The translations under genes were made by a program, and so were the position numbers. DNA of 64,000 nucleotides from Methylomonas methanica. Its GTDB lineage: Bacteria; Pseudomonadota; Gammaproteobacteria; Methylococcales; Methylomonadaceae. The notes beneath the pieces are model-generated. The model worked only from the letters and a program-made list of their open reading frames with translations. It was not told the origin of the DNA and ran no database searches. The stretch is from assembly GCF_001644035.1 (NCBI RefSeq), contig NZ_LUUG01000075.1, positions 22,157-86,156 on the forward strand, written 5' to 3'. Positions 37,099 through 46,714 of the stretch are shown one piece after another (the first letter of the stretch is position 1; every line of letters begins with the position of its first letter).

Positions 37099-38493
37099 AT
37101 GAAACAGAACAGCATATTCACCCCAAAGACACTAGCCGCCGCGCTAAGCTCGGTCGTCGCACTGGCGGTACTGGGCTTTTCCAACCACAGTTTCGCCGCC
37201 GGCAAACTGGAAAAAGAAGACTTGAAATTCGGTTTTATTAAACTGACCGATATGGCACCGCTGGCGGTAGCAGCCGAAAAAGGCTTTTTCGAGGAAGAAG
37301 GCTTATTCGTCCAATTAGAGGCGCAGGCCAATTGGAAGGTAGTGATGGACCGGGTGATCAACGGCGAACTGGATGGCTCCCACATGTTAGCTTCCGCGCC
37401 TTTGGGCTACAGTGCCGGCTACGGCACCAAAGCGGACATCGTGGTGCCGTTCAGTATGGGTTTCAACGGCAACGCAATTACCGTGTCCAATGATATCTGG
37501 AAACAAATGAAAGCCAACATTGCAATGGAAGGCGGCAAACCCGTGCATCCTATTAAAGCGGATGCGTTGAAACCTGTAGTCGATAAATTTAAAGCGGAAG
37601 GCAAGCCGTTCAACATGGCCATGACTTTTCCACCCGGCAGCCACAACGTCAAACTGCGTTACTGGCTGGCCGCCGGCGGCATTAATCCCGGTTTTTACGC
37701 ACCACCCCAAGACACTTCGGGCCAAATCAATGCCGAAGCCTTATTGGCGGTAACCCCGCCACCGCAAATGCCGGCGACATTGGAATCCGGCACTATTTAC
37801 GGCTACTGTGTGGGCGAGCCTTGGAACCAACAAGCCGTCTTTAAAGGCATCGGCGTGCCGGTCATTACGGACGAAGAACTCTGGAAAGACACCCCGGAAA
37901 AAGTGTTCGGCGTGACGCAAGCTTGGGCTGATAAGTATCCCAACACCCACTTGGCTGTAACCAAAGCCTTGATTCGCGCCGCCATGTGGTTGGACGCCGA
38001 AAACAACAAAAATCGTAAAGAAGCCATCGAAATGCTCTCGCAAAAACAATATGTGGGTGCAGATGTCGAGGTGTTGGCCGCCAGCATGAACGGTACTTTT
38101 GAATACGAAAAAGGCGACAAACGCGCCTTGCCCGACTTCAACACCTTCTTCCGCCACGGCGCCAGCTACCCTTCTTACAGCAGCGCGGTTTGGTACCTAA
38201 CGCAGCTGCGCCGCTGGGGCATGATCAACGAATACAAACCCGACAACTGGTATCTGGAAACCGCGAAAAAAGTTTATCGCCCTGACATCTATCTGGCTGC
38301 CGCGAAAGAACTGGTCGCCGAGGGTAAAGCCAAAGCCGAAGACTTTCCAGCCGATACCGGTATTAAGCCATCGCAAAACTTTTTCATCGACAAAATTCCG
38401 TTCGACGCCAACAAACCTAACGATTATCTGGCCAAATTTCCGATTGGCTTGAAAGGCAAACAAACCGTCTCCGGCGGCAAGATTGTCGACTAA
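37099..38493 (+). CDS. nrtA: nitrate ABC transporter substrate-binding protein NrtA
   Basis: Periplasmic nitrate-binding component. ATG 37099 follows ACAGGAAAC, giving 464 residues with a Sec signal ending HSFAAG (about residue 34). The mature part has the NrtA/CmpA family order: KFGFIKLTDMAPLAVAAEKGFF, GELDGSHMLASAPLGYSAGYG, the GYCVGEPWNQQAV segment and LAVTKALIRAAMWLD. Bicarbonate-binding CmpA is the main alternative; the linked nitrate reductase gene favours nitrate. It is the first gene after the attenuated leader. A weak hairpin with six T follows before nrtB, which could set the usual excess of binding protein over permease. Confidence 0.93.
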   Translation: MKQNSIFTPKTLAAALSSVVALAVLGFSNHSFAAGKLEKEDLKFGFIKLTDMAPLAVAAEKGFFEEEGLFVQLEAQANWKVVMDRVINGELDGSHMLASAPLGYSAGYGTKADIVVPFSMGFNGNAITVSNDIWKQMKANIAMEGGKPVHPIKADALKPVVDKFKAEGKPFNMAMTFPPGSHNVKLRYWLAAGGINPGFYAPPQDTSGQINAEALLAVTPPPQMPATLESGTIYGYCVGEPWNQQAVFKGIGVPVITDEELWKDTPEKVFGVTQAWADKYPNTHLAVTKALIRAAMWLDAENNKNRKEAIEMLSQKQYVGADVEVLAASMNGTFEYEKGDKRALPDFNTFFRHGASYPSYSSAVWYLTQLRRWGMINEYKPDNWYLETAKKVYRPDIYLAAAKELVAEGKAKAEDFPADTGIKPSQNFFIDKIPFDANKPNDYLAKFPIGLKGKQTVSGGKIVD

Positions 38494-38531
38494 GAAACTC
38501 TGGTGGGTGCTCTACACAAGGATCGTATGTT

Positions 38532-38553
38532 GATGCACGGACGCATCTTTTTT
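38532..38553 (+). terminator. weak hairpin with T-tract between nrtA and nrtB
   Basis: GATGC-ACGGAC-GCATC is a 5-bp stem followed directly by six T. It is too short to stop all transcription but could trim it after nrtA. Confidence 0.4.
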
Positions 38554-38584
38554 ACCGACACCATTAAGACAAGCGAGTAAAGAC

Positions 38585-39598
38585 ATGACTAATACACTGA
38601 TCAAATTCTTCAACATCACCGGCCTGACCTGGTTCGTACCCCTGGTGAAAATCGCCGCCGGTGAAAATCCTGCCCAACAAATGCGCCAGTTATGGCTGGT
38701 CATGGGCGTCCCCATCATCGCTTTCATCTTATTTCTGGGATTTTGGAGTGTAACAGCCGCGCGCATCAATACCAGCTTGGGCGCCATTCCCGGTCCGGTC
38801 GCGGTCTGGTCGGAAGTGAGCGGCCTGGTGACCGAACACTATGCCGAAAAAACCAAAATGGCCGAGTTTTATCAACGTCAGGAACTGCGTAATAAGGAAA
38901 AACTGGCCGAAGACCCCAAAGCCGAAATCAAGCCGCGTCCCTACACCGGTAAACCGACTTATCTGGACCAAATTTTTACCAGCCTGAGTACCGTGTTTGC
39001 CGGTTTTATCATCGCCACTCTGATCGCCGTGCCTTTGGGCATCGTCTGCGGGATGAGTCCGGTGCTGAATACAGCGTTCAATCCGCTGATCCAAATCTTC
39101 AAACCGGTATCGCCGCTGGCCTGGCTGCCCATCGTCACCCTGGTGGTGAGTGCGATGTATGTTACCGACGACGATTCCTGGTTTGCCAAATCCTTCGTCA
39201 CCTCGGCGATTACCGTGACCTTATGTTCCTTGTGGCCAACGCTGATCAACACCGCCGTCGGCGTGTCCTCCATTGACCGCGATCTGGTGAATGTCGGCAA
39301 AGTATTAAGACTGGATTGGGCCACGCAAATCAAACGCATCATTCTGCCCTCCGCTTTGCCTTATATCTTTACCGGGATGCGCCTATCCTTGGGCGTGGGT
39401 TGGATGGTCTTGATTGCCGCCGAGATGCTGGCGCAAAACCCCGGTTTAGGCAAATTCGTCTGGGACGAATTCCAGAACGGCAGTTCCAACTCTTTGAGCA
39501 GAATCATGGTGGCGGTATTTACCATCGGTATTATCGGTTTCATTCTCGACCGGGTAATGCACTCTTTACAAAACCTGTTCTCGTTCCAAAAAATCTGA
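38585..39598 (+). CDS. nrtB: nitrate ABC transporter permease NrtB
   Basis: The 337-residue inner-membrane permease has a first helix at about 36-55, a long charged periplasmic or cytoplasmic insert of about 60 residues ([22 protein letters not shown]), and then the conserved binding-protein-dependent transport domain. The EAA-type coupling loop is near 235-260 ([31 protein letters not shown]). The end [26 protein letters not shown] is typical of NrtB/TauC-like proteins. It lies between nrtA and the fused ATPase gene, 10 bases from the latter. Confidence 0.93.
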   Translation: MTNTLIKFFNITGLTWFVPLVKIAAGENPAQQMRQLWLVMGVPIIAFILFLGFWSVTAARINTSLGAIPGPVAVWSEVSGLVTEHYAEKTKMAEFYQRQELRNKEKLAEDPKAEIKPRPYTGKPTYLDQIFTSLSTVFAGFIIATLIAVPLGIVCGMSPVLNTAFNPLIQIFKPVSPLAWLPIVTLVVSAMYVTDDDSWFAKSFVTSAITVTLCSLWPTLINTAVGVSSIDRDLVNVGKVLRLDWATQIKRIILPSALPYIFTGMRLSLGVGWMVLIAAEMLAQNPGLGKFVWDEFQNGSSNSLSRIMVAVFTIGIIGFILDRVMHSLQNLFSFQKI

Positions 39599-39608
39599 GG
39601 ATACCGTC

Positions 39609-41369
39609 ATGAGCGCCGCCCAAGCAAAAATCATCGAACTTTCCATGCACAAACAATCCGCCATGTCTTCCGCTCCCGCCAACGATGCCTATAAGCCGCT
39701 AGTAGAGTTAAAAAATGTCTGTAAATCCTACGGGGAAGGCAAAGATAAAACCTCCATCCTCAGAGACATTAATCTGGATATTCGCGAAGGAGAGTTTATC
39801 GCCATCGTCGGCTTTTCCGGCAGCGGCAAAACTACCTTGGTATCTATGATCGCCGGTTTGATCCATGTCGATAGCGGCGAACTTTTAAAACAGGGCCAGC
39901 CCATCACCGAACCCGGACCGGATCGCGGCGTGGTATTTCAAAACTATTCCTTGATGCCCTGGTTGACTGTTTATCAAAACGTGGCGCTGGCGGTGGATGC
40001 GATCTTCAAGGACTGGACGCCGGAACAACGCCGCGCGCACACCGAAAAATACGTAAAAATGGTGAACCTGGGCCGGGCGATGGACAAAAAACCGGGCGAA
40101 CTGTCAGGCGGCATGCGCCAACGTGTCAACGTGGCCCGCGCGCTGGCCGCCAACCCGGATATTTTGCTGCTGGACGAACCGCTCAGCGCCCTGGATGCGC
40201 TGACCAGGGGCAATCTGCAAGATGAAATCCTGCAAATCTGGGAACAGGATAAAAAGACCGTCATCCTGATTACCAACGACGTGGACGAAGCCATTTACAT
40301 GGCCGACCGGGTAATTCCGCTCAATCCCGGCCCGGACGCCAGCTTCGGCCCGGCCTTTACGATCAATCTGGAACGGCCGCGCGACCGCACCGCGCTGAAC
40401 CATAACGAAGAATTTAAACGCCTGCGCGCCGAAATCACCCGCTATCTGATGAATATAGGCATGGAAAAAGCGCAAGCCGACACCGGCGACAAGCTGAAAC
40501 TGCCGGATGTACGTCCCAATACCAGCAACGATTGGAAACTGGATACGTCCGCACTGAAACCCAGTGCCCGCGATCTGGGCAAAGCCCGTTACCTGGAATT
40601 TGCCGGTCTGTCGAAAATCTACCCGACTCCGGACGGCAACAGCACCGTCAAAGTGGTAGACGGCTTTGATTTGAAAATGAAGAAAGGCGAATTCATTTCC
40701 ATTATCGGCCACTCCGGTTGCGGTAAATCCACGGTGTTGTCGATGACCGCAGGTCTGAACGAAATTTCCGAAGGCGGCATTGTCTTGGATAACCGGGAAA
40801 TCGACGGCGCCGGCCCGGATCGCGGCGTGGTGTTTCAAGCCCCCAGCCTGTTTCCCTGGCTGACCGCTTTCGAAAACGTGATGCTGGGCGTCGATAAAGT
40901 CTATCCGCATGCCAGCCAGGACGAACGCGACGACATCGTCGAATATTATTTAACCCGCGTCGGCCTGGCCGACGCGATGTTCAAAAAAGCCGCCGACATG
41001 TCAAACGGCATGCGCCAACGCGTCGGCATCGCCCGCGCCTTTGCCCTATCGCCCAAATTATTGCTGCTAGACGAACCGTTCGGCATGCTGGATTCGTTGA
41101 CACGCTGGGAGTTGCAGGAAGTATTGATGGAAGTCTGGGAACGCACCCACGTGACCGCAATTGTGGTCACCCACGATGTCGATGAAGCCATATTATTGGC
41201 AGATAGAGTGGTGATGATGACCAACGGCCCGCACGCCAAAATCGGCAAGATTCAAGAAATCGACCTGCCCCGGCCCCGCACCCGCAAAGCCCTGCTGGAA
41301 CATCCCGATTACTACAAATACCGGGAGAGCCTGCTGAGCTTCTTGTCCGAATGCGACCACACCCATTAA
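39609..41369 (+). CDS. nitrate ABC transporter ATP-binding protein, tandem NrtC-NrtD fusion
   Basis: The 586-residue protein contains two complete ABC ATPase domains instead of separate NrtC and NrtD chains. Domain 1 (about 30-275) has GFSGSGKTT, signature LSGGMRQRV and [11 protein letters not shown], but the switch position reads [11 protein letters not shown], Asn in place of His. Domain 2 (about 335-575) has GHSGCGKST, an atypical signature [21 protein letters not shown] and a normal [10 protein letters not shown]. In the dimer, the site using domain 1 Walker motifs pairs with the domain 2 signature, so both substitutions fall in the same composite site and the other is canonical. Cyanobacterial NrtC instead carries an NrtA-like domain, absent here. 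The fusion sits directly after nrtB. Confidence 0.93.
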   Translation: MSAAQAKIIELSMHKQSAMSSAPANDAYKPLVELKNVCKSYGEGKDKTSILRDINLDIREGEFIAIVGFSGSGKTTLVSMIAGLIHVDSGELLKQGQPITEPGPDRGVVFQNYSLMPWLTVYQNVALAVDAIFKDWTPEQRRAHTEKYVKMVNLGRAMDKKPGELSGGMRQRVNVARALAANPDILLLDEPLSALDALTRGNLQDEILQIWEQDKKTVILITNDVDEAIYMADRVIPLNPGPDASFGPAFTINLERPRDRTALNHNEEFKRLRAEITRYLMNIGMEKAQADTGDKLKLPDVRPNTSNDWKLDTSALKPSARDLGKARYLEFAGLSKIYPTPDGNSTVKVVDGFDLKMKKGEFISIIGHSGCGKSTVLSMTAGLNEISEGGIVLDNREIDGAGPDRGVVFQAPSLFPWLTAFENVMLGVDKVYPHASQDERDDIVEYYLTRVGLADAMFKKAADMSNGMRQRVGIARAFALSPKLLLLDEPFGMLDSLTRWELQEVLMEVWERTHVTAIVVTHDVDEAILLADRVVMMTNGPHAKIGKIQEIDLPRPRTRKALLEHPDYYKYRESLLSFLSECDHTH

Positions 41370-41400
41370 TTCACAATCGTTTATTTCCCTAGGGGGCCTT

Positions 41401-42702
41401 ATGCCACAAACAGTTAAACGCCAATCCGGCAAGTTACCGGCAACGCTATTATCGCTAACCTTTGTCAGCCTGCCTGCCGCCGCCGACATCACCAAAGAGG
41501 TGGAAGATGCGTTGAATTTCTACCATTACGGCAGCAACGGCGCGGTAAAAATGGATTTGAACTACCGCTGGGAGAATGTGGATAAGGACGCCAACGCCGC
41601 CTTAGCCCGCAAACCCGCTAACCTGGGCGGCCAACCACTGGAAACCGCCAACGCCAATACTGTGCGTCTGCGGCTGGGTTTCCTGACCCCGGTTTTCCAT
41701 GATTTTCAAGGTTACGCGGAATACGAAGGCCTCTATGCGGCGCAAGCAGACTACGACCGCGGCGGCACTACCACTAACCGCGACCGTAACTATGCCGTGA
41801 TTGCCGATCCCGCACGCAACGAGCTTAATCAATTCTGGTTAAGCTACAAAGGTATCGCCGACACCATAATCAAAGTTGGCCGGCAACGCATCAAGTTGGA
41901 CGACGACCGCTTCATCGGTAACGTCGGCTGGCGGCAGATGGAAATGACCTATGACTCGATTCTTATCACCCACAACAATCAGACCTTGTTCGGGCTGACG
42001 GCAAACGTCGGCTATATCGACCACATCCAAAACATATTCGGCGAAACTCATTCAATAAACGCTCCATTCTTAAACCTGAATTACAAGATCAACGACTGGG
42101 GTAACCTGATCGGTTACGGATATTGGCTGGATTACCGCGAACGCGCTAACTACGCTAACTCCTCGCAAACTTACGGCCTGCGCTTCGACGGCAAATCGCC
42201 ACAGTTTTTTGACACTGTAAACGCCATCTACACCGCCGAATGGAGCAAACAATCGGACTACGGCGACAACCCCAACCACTATCAAGCTGACCGCATAAAC
42301 CTGATGGCCGGGGCCAGTGCTTACAATCTAACCGTGTCAGGTGCCGTGGAGCAGCTAAATGGCTACGGCGCCGGCAAGGCTTTTCAAACCCCGTTGGGCA
42401 CCAATCACGCTTTCCAGGGTTGGGCCGATTTATTTCTAACCACGCCGGCTAATGGTATCCGCGACGTCTTCGCCACCGCCAGCTACAAAGCGATGAATGA
42501 CAGCTTGATCATTACCGGCGTCTATCACGACTTTAAAGACGATACCGGCAAAATAGAATACGGTAAGGAATGGGATTTCCAGGCCGTGAAGAAATTTGGC
42601 AAACACTACTCACTGTTGGCCAAGTACGCGAACTTTAATAGCGATAGCCCGGCGTTCCCAGACACCCAAGTGATTTGGATGCAAGGCAACGTCAGCTTCT
42701 AG
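41401..42702 (+). CDS. outer membrane porin-like protein of the nitrate operon
   Basis: The 433-residue protein has a signal peptide (residues 1-26, ending LPAAADI) and a beta-barrel layout. Repeated amphipathic strands include TVRLRLGFLTPVFHDFQGYAEYEG and IIKVGRQRIKLDDDRFIGNVGWRQM, and the last residue is Phe (MQGNVSF), as needed for outer-membrane assembly. It resembles alginate-export-like (AlgE-fold) porins that accompany anion uptake systems. Its place between the transporter and reductase genes suggests a nitrate or nitrite channel, but substrate selectivity cannot be read from the sequence. Confidence 0.82.
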   Translation: MPQTVKRQSGKLPATLLSLTFVSLPAAADITKEVEDALNFYHYGSNGAVKMDLNYRWENVDKDANAALARKPANLGGQPLETANANTVRLRLGFLTPVFHDFQGYAEYEGLYAAQADYDRGGTTTNRDRNYAVIADPARNELNQFWLSYKGIADTIIKVGRQRIKLDDDRFIGNVGWRQMEMTYDSILITHNNQTLFGLTANVGYIDHIQNIFGETHSINAPFLNLNYKINDWGNLIGYGYWLDYRERANYANSSQTYGLRFDGKSPQFFDTVNAIYTAEWSKQSDYGDNPNHYQADRINLMAGASAYNLTVSGAVEQLNGYGAGKAFQTPLGTNHAFQGWADLFLTTPANGIRDVFATASYKAMNDSLIITGVYHDFKDDTGKIEYGKEWDFQAVKKFGKHYSLLAKYANFNSDSPAFPDTQVIWMQGNVSF

Positions 42703-42710
42703 GCAACAGC

Positions 42711-42739
42711 GACGCAAACTGTTTTGAACAGTTTGCGTC
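42711..42739 (+). terminator. 13-bp hairpin between porin and reductase genes
   Basis: A perfect stem of 13 bp (GACGCAAACTGTT with AACAGTTTGCGTC) and a 3-base loop begins nine bases after the porin stop. No T-tract follows, so an RNA-processing or 3'-protecting role is as likely as termination. Confidence 0.55.
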
Positions 42740-42779
42740 TGATTTCCCACCGATCTTCGCAAAAACCACCGACAACATC

Positions 42780-44003
42780 ATGAAACTCAAACTGGTAGTG
42801 ATAGGCAACGGCATGGCCGGCATGCGCACCGTTGACGAATTGATTCAAACCGCGCCGGACCGCTACGACATCACCGTGTTCGGCGCCGAGCCGCACGGTA
42901 ATTACAATCGCATCATGCTGACGCCGGTGCTGTTCGGTGCCAAAAGCGTTGCCGACATCATGATTCACGATTTTGATTGGTATCTGAAAAACCGGGTGAC
43001 CTTGTATTGCGGACCGGACAAAGCGGTTGTCGATGTCGACCGCGAGCGCCGCTGCGTGATTGCCCACGACGGCACCTGCGCGTTTTACGACAAACTGTTG
43101 ATCGCCACCGGGTCCTTACCGCTGATGCTGGATATACCAGGCCGTGACGTTGAGGGCGTATTAGGCTTTAGAGACATCGCCGACGTGGAAACCATGATAG
43201 AAAAAGCCGCCAGCAAACGCCACGCGGTGATTCTGGGCGGCGGCTTACTGGGGCTGGAAGCCGCCAACGGCTTGTTGCAGCGCGGCATGCAAGTCAGCGT
43301 GATCAATCGCGCCGACCATTTGCTGAACCGGCAATTGGACCACAAGGCTGCGGCGTTTTTACAGCGGCAATTGGCGGATAAAGGCATTCAGTTTCATCTC
43401 GGCACCACTATCCAACGTATAGACAACCGAGATCGGCATATCAGCGCGGTAGAACTGAGTAACGGCGAGGTTTTACCGGCCGATATGCTGATTATGTCCA
43501 CCGGCATCAAACCCAATATCAGTCTGGCCAAACGCATCGGTCTGGATTGCCAACACGGCATCGTGGTCGACGACCGCATGCGCACTAGCGACCCGGCGAT
43601 ATTCTCGGTCGGCGAATGCGTGCAACACCGGGGCGAATTGTTCGGTTTGGTCGCGCCGGTCTACGAACAAGCCAAAGTCTGCGCGCAACAACTTGCGGGC
43701 CAGGCCGACAGCCAATTTAAAACCTTGTCATCCGCAACTATGTTGAAAGTGACCGGCATCGATTTATTTTCGGTGGGCGATTTCGAAGGCGACAGCGAAT
43801 GCCAGATTTTGCAGCTGATCGATCACGGGCTGGGCATCTATAAAAAAATCGTGCTGCGCGGCGACATCGTCATCGGCGTTATTTTATACGGCGACACCAG
43901 CGACAGCGCCTGGTATCTGAATTTGGTTAAAGACAAAACCCCAATCTCCGCGATCCGCGACCGCTTGATGTTCGGCCGAATCCCGCTGGCACGCGCGGCT
44001 TAA
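42780..44003 (+). CDS. FAD/NAD(P)-dependent reductase subunit of assimilatory nitrate reductase (NirB N-domain type)
   Basis: ATG 42780 opens MKLKLVVIGNGMAGMRTVDEL, giving 407 residues. The two dinucleotide folds are visible as VVIGNGMAGMR and AVILGGGLLGLEAANGL (about 143-160), with the FAD-binding LIMSTGIKPN and VFSVGECVQHRG. The sequence matches the N-terminal half of NirB/NasB (nitrite or nitrate reductase diaphorase), but lacks the [2Fe-2S], ferredoxin-like and siroheme domains. It probably passes electrons from NAD(P)H to the C-terminal [2Fe-2S] domain of NasA encoded 12 bases downstream. No nitrite reductase is present in the window. Confidence 0.85.
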   Translation: MKLKLVVIGNGMAGMRTVDELIQTAPDRYDITVFGAEPHGNYNRIMLTPVLFGAKSVADIMIHDFDWYLKNRVTLYCGPDKAVVDVDRERRCVIAHDGTCAFYDKLLIATGSLPLMLDIPGRDVEGVLGFRDIADVETMIEKAASKRHAVILGGGLLGLEAANGLLQRGMQVSVINRADHLLNRQLDHKAAAFLQRQLADKGIQFHLGTTIQRIDNRDRHISAVELSNGEVLPADMLIMSTGIKPNISLAKRIGLDCQHGIVVDDRMRTSDPAIFSVGECVQHRGELFGLVAPVYEQAKVCAQQLAGQADSQFKTLSSATMLKVTGIDLFSVGDFEGDSECQILQLIDHGLGIYKKIVLRGDIVIGVILYGDTSDSAWYLNLVKDKTPISAIRDRLMFGRIPLARAA

Positions 44004-44015
44004 ATTCATCGACAC

Positions 44016-46694
44016 ATGAACACCATCAAAACCACTTGCCCTTATTGCGGCGTCGGCTGCGGCATCGAAGCCACGGTAGAAGACTCCGCGACGCACCGGG
44101 TCAGCATCAAGGGCGACAGCAATCACCCTGCCAATTTCGGCAAACTTTGCTCGAAAGGCGCGACGCTGGGCGATACCGTGACGCTGGAAAACCGTCTGCT
44201 CTACCCCAGCATCCACGGCCAACGTGTGGATTGGGATAGCGCGCTGAACCATGTCGCGGAACGCTTTAACGCAATTATCGCGCAACATGGACCGGAAGCC
44301 GTGGCGTTTTATGTGTCGGGCCAATTGCTGACCGAGGATTACTATGTCGCCAATAAGCTGATGAAAGGCTTCATCGGCACGGCGAATATCGACACCAATT
44401 CCCGTTTGTGCATGTCGTCGGCGGTAGTCGGTTACAAACGCGCCTTCGGCGCCGACACGGTGCCCTGCAATTACGAAGACCTGGAACTGGCCGAATTGAT
44501 TTTACTGGTCGGCTCCAATACCGCCTGGTGCCATCCGATCGCCTTCCAGCGGATCCGCAAGGCCAAGGAAAACAATCCGAAATTAAAGATTGTCGTGATC
44601 GATCCGCGCGCCACCGCCAGTTGCGACATTGCCGATTTACACCTGCCGGTCAAGCCAGGCATGGATGCGCTATTGTTCAACGGCATCCTGGCTTATTTAC
44701 AGCAAAACAGCCGGATTGATCAAACTTATGTCGATACGCATACCGACGGTTTCGAACTGGCGTTAAGCGAGGCGATAAAAACCGCCGGCAGCATCGAGCA
44801 AGTTGCCGCCGGCTGCGGCTTGACTAGCGAAGCAGTCGGCACGCTGTTCGATTGGTTTGCCAACACCGAAAAAACCGTCACTGTGTATTCGCAAGGCATC
44901 AATCAATCCAGTTCCGGCTCGGATAAATGCAATGCGATCATCAATTGCCATCTGGCAACCGGCCGCATCGGCAAACCGGGCATGGGGCCGTTTTCCTTCA
45001 CCGGCCAACCCAATGCGATGGGCGGCCGCGAAGTGGGCGGCTTGGCGAATACCCTAGCCGCACACATGGACCTGGAAAACCCGGAACACGTCGATAGAGT
45101 CGGCCGTTTTTGGGGCAGCGCGAATATTGCCGGCAAGCAAGGCTTAAAAGCCGTGGCGATGTTCGACGCCATCGCCGCCGGCCAAATCAAGGCGGTGTGG
45201 ATCATGGCCACTAATCCGGTGGTATCGATGCCGGATGCCGATAAGGTCAAACGCGCCCTGCAGCACTGCGAGCTGGTGGTGATTTCCGATTGCATCGCCA
45301 ATACCGATACCAGCCAACTGGCGCATGTGCTGTTGCCGGCCACCGGCTGGAGCGAGAAAGACGGCACCGTGACTAATCTGGAACGACGTATTTCCCGGCA
45401 ACGGCCCTTGTTTCCGGCATCCGGCGAGGCCAAACACGACTGGTGGATCATCAGCCAAGTTGGGCGAAGGATGGGGTTTAAGGACGCTTTTAATTACCAA
45501 TCCAGTGCCGATGTATTTCGCGAACATGCCGCGCTGTCGGCCTTCGAAAACGATGCCGAGCATCAGCGACGCGATTTCAATTTATCGGCCTTTGCAGACT
45601 TGGATGGGCCAGGCTATGACGCACTGCAACCGGTGCAGTGGCCGGTCACAAACGAGCAAACCGCGGGTACGGCCAGAATGTTCGCGGACGGCCAATATTT
45701 CACCGCCAATCGTAAAGCCCGCTTCATCCCGATTACCCCGCGTCCGCCGGTTAACGCGCCAGATACCGATTATCCGTTTACGCTGAATACCGGCCGCTTG
45801 CGCGACCAATGGCACACGATGACCCGCACCAGCCTTGCCGCCAAATTGAACGCGCATCGCCCGGAACCCTTCGTGGAGATACACCCCGCCGATGCCGAAC
45901 GCCTCGGTTTAGCCGCGCGCAGTCTGGCGCAGGTCAAAAGCCGTTGGGGCAGTATGCTGGCGCGCGTCGAGCTCAATTCCGGTCAGCAAATCGGCAGCCT
46001 GTTCGTGCCCATGCACTGGACCGCACAACTCAGCAGTCACGGCCGCATGGGCGCTTTGGTCAATCCGGTGGTCGATCCGCAGTCCGGGCAACCGGAAAGC
46101 AAGCAAACGCCGGTGAAAATCAAAGCGTGGCCGGCACAATGGTATGCGACAATTTTGTCGCGTCGCCCCTTACAAATCGCCAGTGCCGAGTATCAGGTCA
46201 GCGTGCGCGGCGACGGCTACTTTCGCTACGAATTGGCTTCTACCGAGCGCGGAAAGGACTGGCGGGCATGGAGCCGCAGTCTGCTCGCCGCCGTCGAGCA
46301 CCGTGAAGACGATAACTGCTGGCTGGAGTACAGCGATCAGCAAGCCGGCCATTACCGCACCGCTTATTTACCGGACCACGAATTGCAAGCCTGCCTGTTG
46401 GTCGGCCCGGATTGCGAATTGCCCGAGCCGGGCTGGCTGGGCAGTTTGTTCGCAAAAAAAGAGCTAAGCCGAGCCGAGCGCTTGAGTTTGCTGAGCGGCC
46501 AGCCGCCGAAAGGTGAAGCCGATATTGGCCGAATCGTCTGTTCGTGTTTCAATGTCGGCGAAAAAACCATCAGACACGCGGTGCAAGCCCATCAAATCCA
46601 AAGCGTAGCCGGCATCAGCGCCTGTTTAAGCGCCGGCAGCGGTTGCGGTTCCTGTATCGCGGAACTGAAGGAGTTTTTACCCAAACCTAATTAA
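44016..46694 (+). CDS. nasA: assimilatory nitrate reductase catalytic subunit NasA
   Basis: Cytoplasmic molybdenum enzyme reducing nitrate to nitrite. The 892-residue protein begins with the [4Fe-4S] motif TTCPYCGVGCGIE with the fourth Cys in FGKLCSKGATLGD. It continues with the bis-MGD molybdopterin domain (LTEDYYVANKLMKGF, TNSRLCMSSAVVGYKRAFG, where the Cys of RLCMSS is the expected Mo ligand; then INQSSSGSDKCNAIIN) and a dinucleotide-binding domain at about 580-720 (FTLNTGRLRDQWHTMTRT). The last 65 residues add a BFD-like [2Fe-2S] domain, CSCFNVGEK then GSGCGSC, as in NasA of Klebsiella. There is no signal peptide, which agrees with an assimilatory role. Confidence 0.96.
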   Translation: MNTIKTTCPYCGVGCGIEATVEDSATHRVSIKGDSNHPANFGKLCSKGATLGDTVTLENRLLYPSIHGQRVDWDSALNHVAERFNAIIAQHGPEAVAFYVSGQLLTEDYYVANKLMKGFIGTANIDTNSRLCMSSAVVGYKRAFGADTVPCNYEDLELAELILLVGSNTAWCHPIAFQRIRKAKENNPKLKIVVIDPRATASCDIADLHLPVKPGMDALLFNGILAYLQQNSRIDQTYVDTHTDGFELALSEAIKTAGSIEQVAAGCGLTSEAVGTLFDWFANTEKTVTVYSQGINQSSSGSDKCNAIINCHLATGRIGKPGMGPFSFTGQPNAMGGREVGGLANTLAAHMDLENPEHVDRVGRFWGSANIAGKQGLKAVAMFDAIAAGQIKAVWIMATNPVVSMPDADKVKRALQHCELVVISDCIANTDTSQLAHVLLPATGWSEKDGTVTNLERRISRQRPLFPASGEAKHDWWIISQVGRRMGFKDAFNYQSSADVFREHAALSAFENDAEHQRRDFNLSAFADLDGPGYDALQPVQWPVTNEQTAGTARMFADGQYFTANRKARFIPITPRPPVNAPDTDYPFTLNTGRLRDQWHTMTRTSLAAKLNAHRPEPFVEIHPADAERLGLAARSLAQVKSRWGSMLARVELNSGQQIGSLFVPMHWTAQLSSHGRMGALVNPVVDPQSGQPESKQTPVKIKAWPAQWYATILSRRPLQIASAEYQVSVRGDGYFRYELASTERGKDWRAWSRSLLAAVEHREDDNCWLEYSDQQAGHYRTAYLPDHELQACLLVGPDCELPEPGWLGSLFAKKELSRAERLSLLSGQPPKGEADIGRIVCSCFNVGEKTIRHAVQAHQIQSVAGISACLSAGSGCGSCIAELKEFLPKPN

Positions 46695-46714
46695 CTTTGA
46701 TAGCCCAAGGGACG

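Noticed and set aside
37099..38493. CmpA-type bicarbonate-binding protein
   Set aside because: Operon context with nasA and a nitrate-type antitermination leader points to nitrate.
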